Source of the DNA: an uncultured Candidatus Nitrosopumilus sp.
Lineage (GTDB): Archaea > Thermoproteota > Nitrososphaeria > Nitrososphaerales > Nitrosopumilaceae
Direction: 5' to 3'
NCBI GenBank assembly: GCA_905479565.1
Contig: CAJQMY010000018.1
Location: 1-64,000 of the forward strand
DNA length: 64,000 bases
This document shows, piece after piece, positions 50,792 to 60,817 of this stretch. The notes under the pieces are model-generated. The model was not told where the DNA came from, did no database searches, and was given only the letters and a program-made list of their open reading frames with translations. The stretch's first letter is position 1. Every line of letters begins with the position of its first letter. A program made the translations under genes and the position numbers.

Positions 50792-52111
50792 ATGTCAGAA
50801 TATACTGGATATAAAGGAAGATCCTTAGAATTTCTCAAAACAAACAAAATTTTAATTGGAGATTCTGTAAAAATTCTGGCAGATATCATCTATTCGGGAA
50901 TTATAATGCCTAGGTACGAACATAGTGACAATAAACATATTGTTTTGAAATTAAAGAATGGGTACAATATTGGTTTAGAAATATCTAAAATTGAAAAGAT
51001 TGAGAAAAACGAGATCCCAAAAAAAATTGTTGAAAAGATTGAGAAAAACGAGATCCCAAAAAAAATTGTTGAAAAGATTGAGAAAAACGAAAAATTACCA
51101 AACATTCTATTATTGTCAACTGGAGGCACAATTGCAAGCAAAATTGACTATAGAACTGGAGCAGTTACACCGATATTAACTGCTGAAGAACTAAATTCTT
51201 CAGTTCCTGAACTTGCAAAAATTGCAAATATAGACACTAAGGCATTATTTGCAGAATATTCTGAAAATATTATGCCTAACCATTGGTTAAAAATTGCTGA
51301 AACAGTAAATGAACATCTAAATTCAGATTACGCTGGAATAATAATTGCGCATGGGACAGATACTATACATTACACATCATCCTACCTTTCTTTTTCATTA
51401 GAAGGATTCCCAATTCCAATCGCATTAGTTGGTTCACAAAGATCATCAGATCGTGCATCTTCAGATGCTGCACTCAATCTTATTGGAGCCATAAAATTCC
51501 TCACAGAATGTAAAACAAACGGAATCTACATAGCAATGCATAAAGATGAAAATGATGAAACAATTGCTTGTCATATTGGAACAAGAGTAAGAAAAAATCA
51601 TACAAGTAAAAGAGGGGCATTCCAAACAGTAGGAAATGATCCTGCATTCTTAATTGTTAATAATGAAATTCATAAAAATATGAAAGACGATTTTTTTACA
51701 ATGAATGAATACAATCCTAAAATAAAAATAAATGAAAAAGTTGCTCTAGTAAAATATTATCCTGGATATGATCCAATTATGTTAAAAAATATCATAAATG
51801 AAGAATACAAAGCAATAATTTTTGAAGGTACTGGGTTAGGTCACATAGGAAAAAACATGTATCCAATGGTAAAAATGGCAAATGAAAAAGGCATCTTTAT
51901 GGGAATGACTTCACAATGTATAGATGGAAGAGTAAGAATGACAGTTTATGAAAGTGGCAGAGATCTTCTTAATTTAGGAATAATTCCTCTAGAAAATATG
52001 ATACCTGAAATTGCCTTGATAAAGGCAATGTGGGCTTCAGGAAACACTGAAAATCGTGAAGAAATTAAAGAAATCATGCTAAAAAGAATTGCATCAGAAT
52101 TTTCAACATAA
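50792..52111 (+). CDS. gatD: Glutamyl-tRNA(Gln) amidotransferase subunit D
   Basis: The asparaginase-like subunit of the archaeal GatDE complex, which releases ammonia from Gln or Asn for Gln-tRNA(Gln) synthesis. An N-terminal small barrel (GYKGRSLEFLKTNKILIGDS) precedes the catalytic part: LLLSTGGTIASKIDYRTGAV, IIIAHGTDTIHYTSSYLSF and SQRSSDRASSDAALNL. The linker between them (about residues 65-100) contains a 13-residue tandem repeat (EKIEKNEIPKKIV). It is 12 bases before gatE in one operon. Confidence 0.94.
   Translation: MSEYTGYKGRSLEFLKTNKILIGDSVKILADIIYSGIIMPRYEHSDNKHIVLKLKNGYNIGLEISKIEKIEKNEIPKKIVEKIEKNEIPKKIVEKIEKNEKLPNILLLSTGGTIASKIDYRTGAVTPILTAEELNSSVPELAKIANIDTKALFAEYSENIMPNHWLKIAETVNEHLNSDYAGIIIAHGTDTIHYTSSYLSFSLEGFPIPIALVGSQRSSDRASSDAALNLIGAIKFLTECKTNGIYIAMHKDENDETIACHIGTRVRKNHTSKRGAFQTVGNDPAFLIVNNEIHKNMKDDFFTMNEYNPKIKINEKVALVKYYPGYDPIMLKNIINEEYKAIIFEGTGLGHIGKNMYPMVKMANEKGIFMGMTSQCIDGRVRMTVYESGRDLLNLGIIPLENMIPEIALIKAMWASGNTENREEIKEIMLKRIASEFST
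50991..51090 (+). repeat. Exact 39-bp tandem repeat within gatD
   Basis: Two perfect 39-bp units (50991-51029 and 51030-51068) and a partial third (51069 to about 51090) start with TTGAAAAGATTGAGAAAAAC. They are in frame and encode EKIEKNEIPKKIV. Perfect identity at DNA level means a recent expansion. The region is a flexible charged linker between two domains, where length changes are tolerated. Confidence 0.9.
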
Positions 52112-52123
52112 CTAGGTGTCAAT

Positions 52124-54022
52124 ATGGAAGAATTTTCAATAAAAAACATAGGCGTTAAAGTTGGATTAGAAATTCATCAACAGTTAGCAACAAACAAAAA
52201 ATTATTTTGCAGTTGCAATCCAATAGAAACTGATGAGTATTCGATTAAATTTCAAAGAAAATTACGTGCATCTAAAAGTGAATTAGGTGAATATGATCCT
52301 GCAGTGTTATTTGAAAGTACAAAATCAAAAACAATAATGTACTATGCAAATGATGAGAGTAGTTGTTTAGTTGAACAAGATGAAGAACCACCACATGAAT
52401 TAGATGAAGATGCAAAAAAAATATCATTGATTATTTCTTCAGCTTTAAAATCAAATATTTTTAGTGAAATTTATCCGATGAGAAAAACAGTAATTGATGG
52501 CTCCAATACGACTGGATTTCAACGTACAATGCTAATTTCTCAAGGAGGGTTTTTTGATACAGGAGGAATAAAGATAGGAGTTCAGTCAATTTGTTTAGAA
52601 GAGGATGCTGCCAAAAATTTGGGAGATGAGGGTTCTGTAAGAAAATTTGGTTTAGAACGTTTAGGAGTTCCTTTAGTTGAAATTGCAACAGAGCCTTTTG
52701 AAGTTGAATTAACAGAGATTAAAAAAATTGCATTGTCATTAGGAAGAATTTTGAGAAGTACAAAAAAAGTAAAAAGAGGATTAGGTTCAATAAGACAAGA
52801 TGTCAACATATCAATAAAAGATGGTGGTGGAGTTGTAATTGAGGTAAAAGGTGTACAACAATTAGATCAATTAGAAAAAGTTGTAGAATATGAAGCAAAA
52901 AGACAACATGGTTTATTAAAAATTTCAAAAAAAATTCAAGAAAAAAATTGGATCTATGATAACAGAGATATCACAGAATTATTTTCAGAATGTAAATCAA
53001 AAATTATTCAATCTGCTATAAAGAAAAATCAGAAAATTATGGCAATTACATTTAGAAATATGGCTGGAATTTTTGGATTTTCACCATATGAAGGCATAAG
53101 ATTAGGTAAAGAAGTAGCAGAACTAGTCAGATTTTTTGGAATTGGTGGAGTTTTTCATTCAGATGAATTACCCAACTACGGAGTAGAAAAAACAGATTTA
53201 GAAAAATTAAAGAAATTTTCTAAAATCAGTGAAAATGATGCTTTTTTAATTTTAGCATCTCCTGAGAAAAAAATTCTTACCATAATTGATCAAATTATTT
53301 TGAGAATTGAGTATATCAAAAATCATGGAATACCAATAGATACAAGATTAGCCACTCAATCAGGTGAAACGAAATTCCTCAGACCAAGACCAGGGAATGC
53401 AAGAATGTATCCAGAAACGGATATACCCCCAATAATTATTACAAACGAAGAATTATCGGAAGCCCAAAATAATATTCCAAAGTCTTGGGATGATTCCATC
53501 AAAGAATTAGAAACAAAATACAAACTTAATCTACAATTAGCTGAACAAATTTTTGATTCACGTTATATTGGATTATTTGAAAAAATTATTGAAAAAATTA
53601 AAATTAATCCTACATTTGTTGCATCAATTCTTTGTTCAACAATTACAAATTTAGAAAGAAATGGATTAAATTCAAATTTATTAAAAAATGATGAAATTTT
53701 CAAATTGTTTAGTTTATTAGAAGACGGTAAAATTTCTAAAGAATCAATTGAAATTATATTTGAAAGCATAATGTCTGGAAAATCAAAAAATACAGAAGAA
53801 GCAATGAAAAATGCATCGATTGAATCAGTTAATGAAGAAGAAATAGAGAAGATCATTGTAGGTATAGTAGATAAAAATGAAATAATAATTAAAAATCAAA
53901 AAGAAAGAGCAATTGGACCTTTGATGGGCATAGTCATGAAGGAATTAAGAGGAAAAGCTTCTGGTGAAATAATTAACAGACTACTTTTAGAAAATATCAA
54001 GAATAAATTAGAAAAAATTTAG
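52124..54022 (+). CDS. gatE: Glutamyl-tRNA(Gln) amidotransferase subunit E
   Basis: The tRNA-binding kinase/transamidase subunit. VGLEIHQQLATNKKLFCSCN (near 11-30) holds the GatB/E signature and a zinc site. DGSNTTGFQRTMLISQGG and GSIRQDVNISI follow, then an AspRS-like insert (near 270-400), which marks GatE against GatB, and a C-terminal helical and YqeY-like tail (near 500-632). The insert and 632-aa length are typical. It makes Gln-tRNA(Gln) from Glu-tRNA(Gln); a tRNA-Gln(UUG) gene lies at 60742. Confidence 0.95.
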   Translation: MEEFSIKNIGVKVGLEIHQQLATNKKLFCSCNPIETDEYSIKFQRKLRASKSELGEYDPAVLFESTKSKTIMYYANDESSCLVEQDEEPPHELDEDAKKISLIISSALKSNIFSEIYPMRKTVIDGSNTTGFQRTMLISQGGFFDTGGIKIGVQSICLEEDAAKNLGDEGSVRKFGLERLGVPLVEIATEPFEVELTEIKKIALSLGRILRSTKKVKRGLGSIRQDVNISIKDGGGVVIEVKGVQQLDQLEKVVEYEAKRQHGLLKISKKIQEKNWIYDNRDITELFSECKSKIIQSAIKKNQKIMAITFRNMAGIFGFSPYEGIRLGKEVAELVRFFGIGGVFHSDELPNYGVEKTDLEKLKKFSKISENDAFLILASPEKKILTIIDQIILRIEYIKNHGIPIDTRLATQSGETKFLRPRPGNARMYPETDIPPIIITNEELSEAQNNIPKSWDDSIKELETKYKLNLQLAEQIFDSRYIGLFEKIIEKIKINPTFVASILCSTITNLERNGLNSNLLKNDEIFKLFSLLEDGKISKESIEIIFESIMSGKSKNTEEAMKNASIESVNEEEIEKIIVGIVDKNEIIIKNQKERAIGPLMGIVMKELRGKASGEIINRLLLENIKNKLEKI

Positions 54023-54030
54023 TTATCAAA

Positions 54031-54115
54031 TGCGGGAAGTGGGATTTGAACCCACGAACTCCTAGAAGATAAGGATCTGAACCTTACACCGTTGACCAGG
54101 CTGGGTGACTCCCGC
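54031..54115 (-). tRNA. tRNA-Leu (anticodon CAG)
   Basis: An 85-nt class II tRNA with a long variable arm. The acceptor GCGGGAG/UUCCCGC is complete except for a G-U pair, the anticodon stem UAAGG/CCUUA holds UUCAGAU (anticodon CAG), and the T-arm is GUGGG-UUCAAAU-CCCAC. The discriminator is A. It is convergent with gatE, 8 bases from the gatE stop. Confidence 0.95.
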
Positions 54116-54177
54116 ATTAGAAAAATTTGAGATCTAGAATAAGTTTCTTTATTATACTAAAATAATTAAGAAATAAA

Positions 54178-54342
54178 ATGGAATTTAGTGAAGTATATTG
54201 TTTCAATTGTAAGAAAATTTTGGGGCGTTATAATACTAAATTCTATAGTGAAGATAGAATTAATGAATTAGTGAATACAACATATTCTACACATATTAGA
54301 AATGGTCATCAAGTTAACATTAGAAAATTTGAAAAGAATTAA
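54178..54342 (+). CDS. Small protein with CFNC motif (54 aa)
   Basis: MEFSEVYCFNCKKILGRYNT at the start has a single CxxC (C8, C11), followed by a polar helix and HIRNGH and a basic tail. With His near the end it could bind one zinc ion, possibly as a dimer. It ends by overlapping the stop of the HAD-family gene by 4 bases. It is missed when only long frames are kept. The family is unknown. Confidence 0.55.
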   Translation: MEFSEVYCFNCKKILGRYNTKFYSEDRINELVNTTYSTHIRNGHQVNIRKFEKN

Positions 54343-54878
54343 AAAGATTCTATTTTTTTAATTACTTCTGAAAGACTTGAAATCCGATTGATATTATTTT
54401 CAGAAAAATTTTGGTTCCATGGTTGTGAATAAAGAATCATTTTTTTCTTATTTGTAAGAAATTTCATAGCATTTAACGGAGAATCATCAATAAAAATATC
54501 ATAATCTAAATCAGCTTTCATTGGACCATCAATCACTGATACATAATTATGATATGCAATATCATGATGATCCAACCAAGATTTTACAAATGAATCAGTT
54601 GAACGTTCCCTTGCAGTAACAATATCTACCTGACCAATTTCAGTAAGAGATTTTGTTATTGATGGTAAATTTTTTTCAGTAGTAGGAATGGAAGACCAAT
54701 TTTTCCAACAAGAGCTAAGCTCAGTGTAAAAATCATAACGATCTATATTAAATTTATTCCAAAATTCCCAACTAGTTATCTGATGTTTAGCAATTTCGGG
54801 TCTAATAGAATTGCTATAATTTAACCAGGAAATTATAACATCTGCAAGTACACCATCAACATCTAATGCAATTTTCAT
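54339..54878 (-). CDS. HAD-like 5'(3')-nucleotidase family protein
   Basis: KIALDVDGVLADVIISWLNYS (residues 2-22) is the HAD nucleophile motif DxDGxL; DIVTARERSTDSFVKSWLD is motif II; DYDIFIDDSPLNAMKF is the motif IV region. The size (179 aa) and order match the NT5C/deoxyribonucleotidase-like group. The substrate is not certain. It is 6 bases from the DnaJ gene on the same strand. Confidence 0.85.
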   Translation of the reverse strand: MKIALDVDGVLADVIISWLNYSNSIRPEIAKHQITSWEFWNKFNIDRYDFYTELSSCWKNWSSIPTTEKNLPSITKSLTEIGQVDIVTARERSTDSFVKSWLDHHDIAYHNYVSVIDGPMKADLDYDIFIDDSPLNAMKFLTNKKKMILYSQPWNQNFSENNINRISSLSEVIKKIESF

Positions 54879-54883
54879 ATTAT

Positions 54884-55948
54884 TTATTGATCACTAGTTT
54901 TTCTAAATTCATCTAAAAGATTTTTTTGATGTTTGTTGAGTTTTTTAGGAACGTTTACTACAATTCTTACAAATTGATCCCCTTTTCCTCTATAATTGAG
55001 ATGAGGTACCCCTTTTCCTTTTAATTTAATGATTGTATTTGGTTGACTACCCGCATTAACCTTAATTTTTTCTGTTCCCTCTAAAGTTGGAACCGTAATT
55101 TCACAACCTAAAGCAGCGTCAATCATAGAAACATCATGATCATAAAAAATATCTTTTCCATCTCGATTAAACTTTGAATGTGGTTGTACTCGTACTCTAA
55201 CAATTAAATCACCATTCACACCATCAGGAATTTCATTTCCTTCCCCAGACACAGTGTAATCTCCTGAATCAATCCCAGGAGGAATATCAAATGTTACAGT
55301 TTTAGAACCTTTTTTCTTTCCTTGTCCTTTACATTCATTGCACGGTGTTTCAATTATAGATCCTTGACCCCTACAAGCAGAACACGGTGCAGCAGTAACA
55401 AATGAAGCAAATCCCATGTTGCGAGTTTGTCTTACTTGTCCTTGACCATTACATGTTCCACACGTTTTCTTGTTAGTACCAGGCTTTGCGCCAGAGCCAT
55501 TGCAAGTATCACATTGAACTTGTTTTTGTAAATTAATTTCCACTTTTTTTCCATGCAATACATCTTCTAATGTTACATGAGTTTCATAGAGAAGATCAGA
55601 ACCTTGTTGTTGCTGTTGATTAAAACCAAATCCTCCTCCACCACGACCAAAAATGGAATCAAAGATGGAATCAAAACCGCCTCCCTGTGTTCCTTGAAAA
55701 ATATCTTCACTAGAATATCGTCCATCTACACCAGCATGACCGTGTTGATCATAGACTTGTTTTTTTTCAGGATCTGAAATAACTGCATATGCTTCAGAAA
55801 TTTCTTTAAAATGTTCTCCAGCTTCTGAAGATTTGTTTCGATCAGGGTGAAATTTTAACGCCAATTTTCTATACTGTTGTTTGATTTCATCTGGCGAAGA
55901 TGTTTTTGAGACACCTAAAACCTCATAATAGTCACGTTTTGCAGCCAT
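54884..55948 (-). CDS. dnaJ: Chaperone DnaJ (Hsp40)
   Basis: The J domain (residues 4-70) has [20 protein letters not shown] and HPDRN (HPD, essential for DnaK stimulation). A Gly/Phe/Gln-rich region (85-120) and four CxxCxGxG zinc repeats ([32 protein letters not shown]) follow, then the substrate-binding beta domains. It is 354 aa, class A. It is last in the operon grpE-dnaK-dnaJ, with 48 bases to dnaK. Confidence 0.96.
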   Translation of the reverse strand: MAAKRDYYEVLGVSKTSSPDEIKQQYRKLALKFHPDRNKSSEAGEHFKEISEAYAVISDPEKKQVYDQHGHAGVDGRYSSEDIFQGTQGGGFDSIFDSIFGRGGGGFGFNQQQQQGSDLLYETHVTLEDVLHGKKVEINLQKQVQCDTCNGSGAKPGTNKKTCGTCNGQGQVRQTRNMGFASFVTAAPCSACRGQGSIIETPCNECKGQGKKKGSKTVTFDIPPGIDSGDYTVSGEGNEIPDGVNGDLIVRVRVQPHSKFNRDGKDIFYDHDVSMIDAALGCEITVPTLEGTEKIKVNAGSQPNTIIKLKGKGVPHLNYRGKGDQFVRIVVNVPKKLNKHQKNLLDEFRKTSDQ

Positions 55949-55996
55949 GAATTATTCCTTTATCATAATTACAGTATAAATGATTGAATTAGAAAA

Positions 55997-57835
55997 CTAG
56001 TTGGTTTTTTGGTCATCAGTTGAAGATGAGTCATTGGTTTGTCCTTCCGCACCTTGCTGTCCTTCCGCACCGGGTGGAGGTGATGCATTTTTGTAAAGTT
56101 CTGTTGTAACTTCATTTACCAATGTTTGTAATGCTTCAAGTTTAGGTTTTAATTCATCTGATTCTTTATCTAAAACTTCTCTGACTTCCTTAACAGCATC
56201 AGTGATTTTAATTCCTTGTTCTTGTGAAATTTTATCTTTAAGATCATGATTGACTAATTTTTCAGTAGTGTAAATGTAACTTTCGGCTTCATTCTTTAAA
56301 TCAATTTTCTTTTTCTTCAATTTGTCTTCATCAGAAAACTTTTCTGCATCTTCTTTCAGTTTTTCAATTTCTTCTTTAGATAGTTTTGATGTAGATTCAA
56401 TAGTAATTTTTGCTTCTTTCTGTGTTCCAAGATCTTTTGCCGTAACATTGATTATCCCATTTGCATCAATATCAAATTTGACTTCAATTTGAGGAATTCC
56501 TCTAGGTGCCGGTGGTAAATCTGTAAGATTAAAACTTCCTAATGATACGTTATCGGTTGCCATAGGTCTTTCACCTTGAACGACATGGATTGTAACCGCA
56601 GTTTGATTATCAGCCGCAGTAGTGAAAACTTTGCTCTTTGATGTAGGTATGGTAGTATTTCTTTCAATTAATGGCTCTCTAACGCCACCCAATGTTTCAA
56701 TTCCTAATGTCAGAGGAGTTACATCAAGTAAAACAATATCACTACTTACATCCCCAGCAATGATTCCAGCCTGAATTGCTGCACCCATAGCTACTGCTTC
56801 CATTGGATCCACACCTGATTCAGATTCCTGACCAATTAACTCACTAACAAATTTTTTCACCAGTGGGATTCTTGTTGGTCCGCCAACCATCACAATTTTA
56901 TTAATATCAGAATTGGAAAGTTTTGCATCTTCAAGTGCTTTGAGTACAGAAGGTTTGCATCGATCAACAATAGGACCAATTAATTCATCTAATTTTGCTC
57001 TAGTGATTCTAAATTCTAAATTTTTAGCACCTGATGAAGGATCATGTGCAATAAATGGTAAATTAACATCGGTTTCCATTACAGTAGATAATTCAATTTT
57101 AGCTTTTTCAGAAGCTTCTCTAATTCTAGTCATTGCAGTTGAATCTTGAGAAAGATCAACGCCTTCCTTTTTCTTAAACTCATCAATAAGGAAATCAATT
57201 AGGACTTTATCCATATCTGTACCACCCAGTTGTGTATCACCAGATGTACTAAGAACTTCAAAAACACCTCCACCCATTTCCATTATAGTGACATCTAACG
57301 TACCACCGCCAAAATCAAAAACAAGGATTTTCATGTCTTCTTTTGCTTTATCTAATCCGAACGCTAAAGATGCAGCAGTTGGTTCATTTATTATTCTAAC
57401 AACATCAAGACCAGCGATTGTTCCAGCATCTTTAGTAGCCTGTCGTTGATTATCATCAAAATATGCAGGAACAGTAATGACTGCTTTGCTAACTGGTTCA
57501 CCAATAAATGCTTCAGCATCTTTTTTGATTTTCTGAAGAATGAATGCAGAAATTTGTTGAGGTTTGTATTCTTTGTCTAAAATTTTGAATGTATGATCAG
57601 TGCCCATTTTTCTTTTAGCAGCAACTATTGTACTATCAGGATTGGTAACTGCTTGTCTGCGTGCGGGTTCCCCAACCAAAAGATCACTATCTTTAGAAAA
57701 TGCTACTACTGATGGGAATGCTTTACCACCCACTGTGGCACCTTCTGCTGCAGGAATAATCGTAGGTTTTCCACCCATTACAACTGCTGCTGCAGAGTTA
57801 CTTGTTCCTAAATCAATACCAATTATTTTAACCAT
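55997..57835 (-). CDS. dnaK: Chaperone DnaK (Hsp70)
   Basis: [20 protein letters not shown] (residues 4-23), [36 protein letters not shown]-like [20 protein letters not shown], and [16 protein letters not shown] are the nucleotide-domain signatures; the 612-aa length and C-terminal acidic tail (ending STDDQKTN) are normal. The N-terminus has GTSNS rather than the common GTTNS. Archaeal hsp70 genes are widely seen as acquired from bacteria. It starts 2 bases after the stop of grpE. Confidence 0.97.
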   Translation of the reverse strand: MVKIIGIDLGTSNSAAAVVMGGKPTIIPAAEGATVGGKAFPSVVAFSKDSDLLVGEPARRQAVTNPDSTIVAAKRKMGTDHTFKILDKEYKPQQISAFILQKIKKDAEAFIGEPVSKAVITVPAYFDDNQRQATKDAGTIAGLDVVRIINEPTAASLAFGLDKAKEDMKILVFDFGGGTLDVTIMEMGGGVFEVLSTSGDTQLGGTDMDKVLIDFLIDEFKKKEGVDLSQDSTAMTRIREASEKAKIELSTVMETDVNLPFIAHDPSSGAKNLEFRITRAKLDELIGPIVDRCKPSVLKALEDAKLSNSDINKIVMVGGPTRIPLVKKFVSELIGQESESGVDPMEAVAMGAAIQAGIIAGDVSSDIVLLDVTPLTLGIETLGGVREPLIERNTTIPTSKSKVFTTAADNQTAVTIHVVQGERPMATDNVSLGSFNLTDLPPAPRGIPQIEVKFDIDANGIINVTAKDLGTQKEAKITIESTSKLSKEEIEKLKEDAEKFSDEDKLKKKKIDLKNEAESYIYTTEKLVNHDLKDKISQEQGIKITDAVKEVREVLDKESDELKPKLEALQTLVNEVTTELYKNASPPPGAEGQQGAEGQTNDSSSTDDQKTN

Positions 57836-57837
57836 AT

Positions 57838-58416
57838 TTAATCATCATCCCTTTTTGAAATTTCTACTAATGTCGGTCTTATAACTCTCTCATGAGAAAT
57901 ATATCCTTTTCTGAGCTCTTTTATAATCGTATTATCGTCCAAAGCAAGATCTTTAACTATTGATATTGCCTCATGGAAATTTGGATCAAAAATTTCTCCT
58001 AATGCATCAATTTGTTTAATATGATATTTTTGTAATAATGAATCCATATTTTTTAAAATCGAATCAAGACCATCAGAATTAATTTTACTTTCAGAAAAAA
58101 CTTCTTTTGCTCTAACGAAATCATCATAAATTTGTAAAAAATCTAATGCAAATTCATTAATTTTTGAATTTATTCCATTTTCTATATCAGTTTGTGTTTT
58201 TCTACTTAAATTTTGAAAGTCAGCCAATACAAGTTTTAATTTTTCTTCATATTCAGATGATCTTTGTTTTTCTAATTCTAATTCTGTAGTTAATTCATCA
58301 ATAGGGGATTCTGAAGACTTTGATTCAACCGTAGAGGGATTGTTTTCTTCTTCATTTTTAGATACTACATTAACTGGTATTTCATCAGAATTAGATTCAT
58401 TAGACAATTGAACCAA
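57838..58416 (-). CDS. grpE: Nucleotide exchange factor GrpE
   Basis: A 192-aa cofactor that exchanges ADP on DnaK. The N-terminus (1-45) is acidic and flexible; a long coiled coil (about 45-110, [20 protein letters not shown]) is followed by a four-helix part and the beta domain with [14 protein letters not shown] and [20 protein letters not shown]. The pattern is complete. It leads the operon; the gene at 58430 is 13 bases upstream on the same strand and may share transcription. Confidence 0.95.
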   Translation of the reverse strand: MVQLSNESNSDEIPVNVVSKNEEENNPSTVESKSSESPIDELTTELELEKQRSSEYEEKLKLVLADFQNLSRKTQTDIENGINSKINEFALDFLQIYDDFVRAKEVFSESKINSDGLDSILKNMDSLLQKYHIKQIDALGEIFDPNFHEAISIVKDLALDDNTIIKELRKGYISHERVIRPTLVEISKRDDD

Positions 58417-58429
58417 GATGGTAATTTAG

Positions 58430-59581
58430 CTAATTTATACCATTATTGATCATTTCACATAAAGGGTTGGCTTTAACAATAATTAAATCAGAGTCCTGTT
58501 TTGTTTTTTCAATATTATTAAAATCAGATTTTGAACAAGCTACAACTATTGTTGTTTTATCACTATGGAAAAGATCAAAGTTTGGATCTTCGTAAGCTTC
58601 AACATCACCGATATAATCACGCAATCTAGATGTTAGATTTTGAAGCATCTCAATTTTATCTCCACGCATTGCATGTTGATCAAGTGTCCAAGACAATGCA
58701 ATCTTTGTCCTACTTGCTTTTAGATCATTTTTCTTCAATGTTGAACGAATCTCGTCAATTAAACGCTTGATGTACCCATCAATTCCTTTAACACTTCCAT
58801 TAATTAAATACATGAGAGAATTTGCACCTTCAAAAGATGAGCCTAGAGATTTCAAATCAAATAGTCCACTAACCATATCATCTAAGAATATCTCCTGAAA
58901 ATCATCTGAAGAAAGATCATTTTTGTTAATATCATCTTGAGCGTATTTACAAACTTCCAAAATACTACATAAACTAGAAAATCTGGATAAAACATCAATT
59001 GCATGGAAATGTTCAGACGATGAAATTGCTACAAATTTTTTCTCTTTTTTACCTACTGCAAGTAATTCTGCTAAAATTGAATCTACTTTTCCATTAAAGG
59101 ATCCAATAATTTTTGGTTGTTCTTTAAGATCTTCAAGAGGATAATAAAAATAGGAAATATGTTTTCCGGTCTCAAGGCCCGTTACATGTTCAAGTAATGA
59201 AATATTTTCATTATTGCCTCCAAATCCTGTTGGAAGTGTAAAAATTACCGAGCTGTTTCTTTTCATTGATGCAACTGCATCCTTAAATTTTGAATGAATT
59301 TCAGTTTTAATATCTTGTCCGGTTTTTCTAATTCTTGGAGTGAAGAAAAGATATTGTGCTTTTGAAATTGCTACATCAATCGGTTGCATAGCTAATAGAG
59401 GTTCATCTTCTTTAAGAGAAGATACATTTGGATATGTTTTGGCAATTTCAGCTTTTAATGAAATTGCTGATGGAGTTGATTCATCAATTATGTAAACATC
59501 TGCACCCTTGATTGCCATTTGGGATGCAATTGCATATCCTTCTGTGCTAAGACCATAAACTACAACTTTTGCTTCCCCCAT
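58430..59581 (-). CDS. Nucleotide-sugar-dehydrogenase-like Rossmann protein (383 aa)
   Basis: The N-terminus VVVYGLSTEGYAIASQMAIK (residues 6-25) is a dinucleotide-binding motif with an unusual GLSTEG loop, followed by YFFTPRIRKTGQD and SVIFTLPTGFGGNNENISLL, as in UDP-Glc/ManNAc dehydrogenases. The catalytic Cys (GGHC type) is absent, and the C-terminal half is helical with no known match. It may be a regulatory or binding relative. It is upstream of grpE; a role in stress response is not supported by sequence. Confidence 0.7.
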   Translation of the reverse strand: MGEAKVVVYGLSTEGYAIASQMAIKGADVYIIDESTPSAISLKAEIAKTYPNVSSLKEDEPLLAMQPIDVAISKAQYLFFTPRIRKTGQDIKTEIHSKFKDAVASMKRNSSVIFTLPTGFGGNNENISLLEHVTGLETGKHISYFYYPLEDLKEQPKIIGSFNGKVDSILAELLAVGKKEKKFVAISSSEHFHAIDVLSRFSSLCSILEVCKYAQDDINKNDLSSDDFQEIFLDDMVSGLFDLKSLGSSFEGANSLMYLINGSVKGIDGYIKRLIDEIRSTLKKNDLKASRTKIALSWTLDQHAMRGDKIEMLQNLTSRLRDYIGDVEAYEDPNFDLFHSDKTTIVVACSKSDFNNIEKTKQDSDLIIVKANPLCEMINNGIN

Positions 59582-59643
59582 ACATTACAGCTAGTATTGG
59601 ACTAAGAAAAACTTATTGAACTTACCATAATTAGAGCAATTAC

Positions 59644-60672
59644 TTGAAAATTTGGATAGACATTCTTACACCAAAACAATTGTTGTTTTCTGAACCAATA
59701 GTTGAAAAATTAAGTAAAAAACACAATATTTTGTGTACATCTAGAAATTATGGCGAAATTACTAAATTAGCACAAATTCGAAATTTTGACCTCATTCTTG
59801 TTGGAAAACACGGTGGTAAAGACAATGAAAGTAAACTCAAATCAAGTATTGATAGAATGTCAAAACTAACTCAAAAAATTAAAAAATTTTCTCCAGATAT
59901 AACAATAAGCTTTTGTTCTCCAGAAGCTGCAAGAATTTCTTTTGGATTAAAAGTAAAACATATTGCATTTTGTGATTCGCCTCATGCAAATGCCGTAATG
60001 CGATTAACATTGCCATTAATTCAAAAATTACTCATTCCAAAAATCATACCAAAAGAAGAATTTTCTAAATATGGAATTAGTAAAGAAAACATTATTTCGT
60101 ACAAATCCATTGATGCTGCAGTTACAATAAAAAGAAAATTTAATGAAAATGAACCATTGCCATTTAGAAAAAATGGGAAAAAAAATATTTTGATTAGAAT
60201 GGAAGAAGAACATGCATCATACGTAAGAAAATCAAGTAAAATTTTATCCATACTAAAAAACATCACAGATAATTTTGAGAATGAAAATATTGTTATTTTA
60301 GGAAGATATTCAAAACAAATTAAAAATCTTCAAAGACATTTTGGTCAAAAAGCAAATATTGTAAAAATGTCTTTTGATGGAAAACACTTGTTAAAAAATA
60401 CCAATGTGTTCATTGGATCAGGTGGAACCATGACTGCAGAATCTGCTTTATTAGGAATTCCAACAATTTCTTACAACGCTGTACCAAATATTATCGAAAA
60501 TTATTTAGTAAAAAAACATCTTGTAAAAAGAGAAACAAATCCAAGTAAAATCAGTAAAAATATTAACAGAATTTTTACGTCATCAAATAAAAAACATGAA
60601 AAAAGAGTAAAAAAGATTATTTCTGAAATGGAAGATCCTATCAAGACACTAGTCAAAGAATTGAAACAATAA
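59644..60672 (+). CDS. DUF354 glycosyltransferase-like protein
   Basis: A GT-B fold protein of the DUF354 family, which is common in archaea. IWIDILTPKQLLFSEPIVEK (residues 3-22) is the family start; NFDLILVGKHGGKDNESKLK, then SPDITISFCSPEAARISFGL and GSGGTMTAESALLGIPTISY (donor domain) follow. The start is TTG at 59644. It is divergent from the Rossmann gene at 58430. Role in sugar or lipid metabolism is not settled. Confidence 0.85.
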   Translation: MKIWIDILTPKQLLFSEPIVEKLSKKHNILCTSRNYGEITKLAQIRNFDLILVGKHGGKDNESKLKSSIDRMSKLTQKIKKFSPDITISFCSPEAARISFGLKVKHIAFCDSPHANAVMRLTLPLIQKLLIPKIIPKEEFSKYGISKENIISYKSIDAAVTIKRKFNENEPLPFRKNGKKNILIRMEEEHASYVRKSSKILSILKNITDNFENENIVILGRYSKQIKNLQRHFGQKANIVKMSFDGKHLLKNTNVFIGSGGTMTAESALLGIPTISYNAVPNIIENYLVKKHLVKRETNPSKISKNINRIFTSSNKKHEKRVKKIISEMEDPIKTLVKELKQ

Positions 60673-60741
60673 ATTTTTCACATATTAAATATGATAAAAT
60701 GAAAAAAAGTTCATTAAGGGAGTGCCAGTGTTCGATTTAGC

Positions 60742-60814
60742 AGCCCGGTAGTGTAGCGGTCAAGCATAGAGGCCTTTGAAGCCTTTGACCCCAGTTCGAG
60801 TCTGGGCCGGGCTA
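60742..60814 (+). tRNA. tRNA-Gln (anticodon UUG)
   Basis: Acceptor AGCCCGG/CCGGGCU has the A1-U72 pair typical of tRNA-Gln. The anticodon stem AGGC/GCCU holds CUUUGAA (anticodon UUG). The T-arm CCCAG-UUCGAGU-CUGGG is complete. The discriminator is A. In archaea this tRNA is charged with Glu and converted by GatDE, which is encoded at 50.8-54.0 kb. Confidence 0.94.
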
Positions 60815-60817
60815 CTT

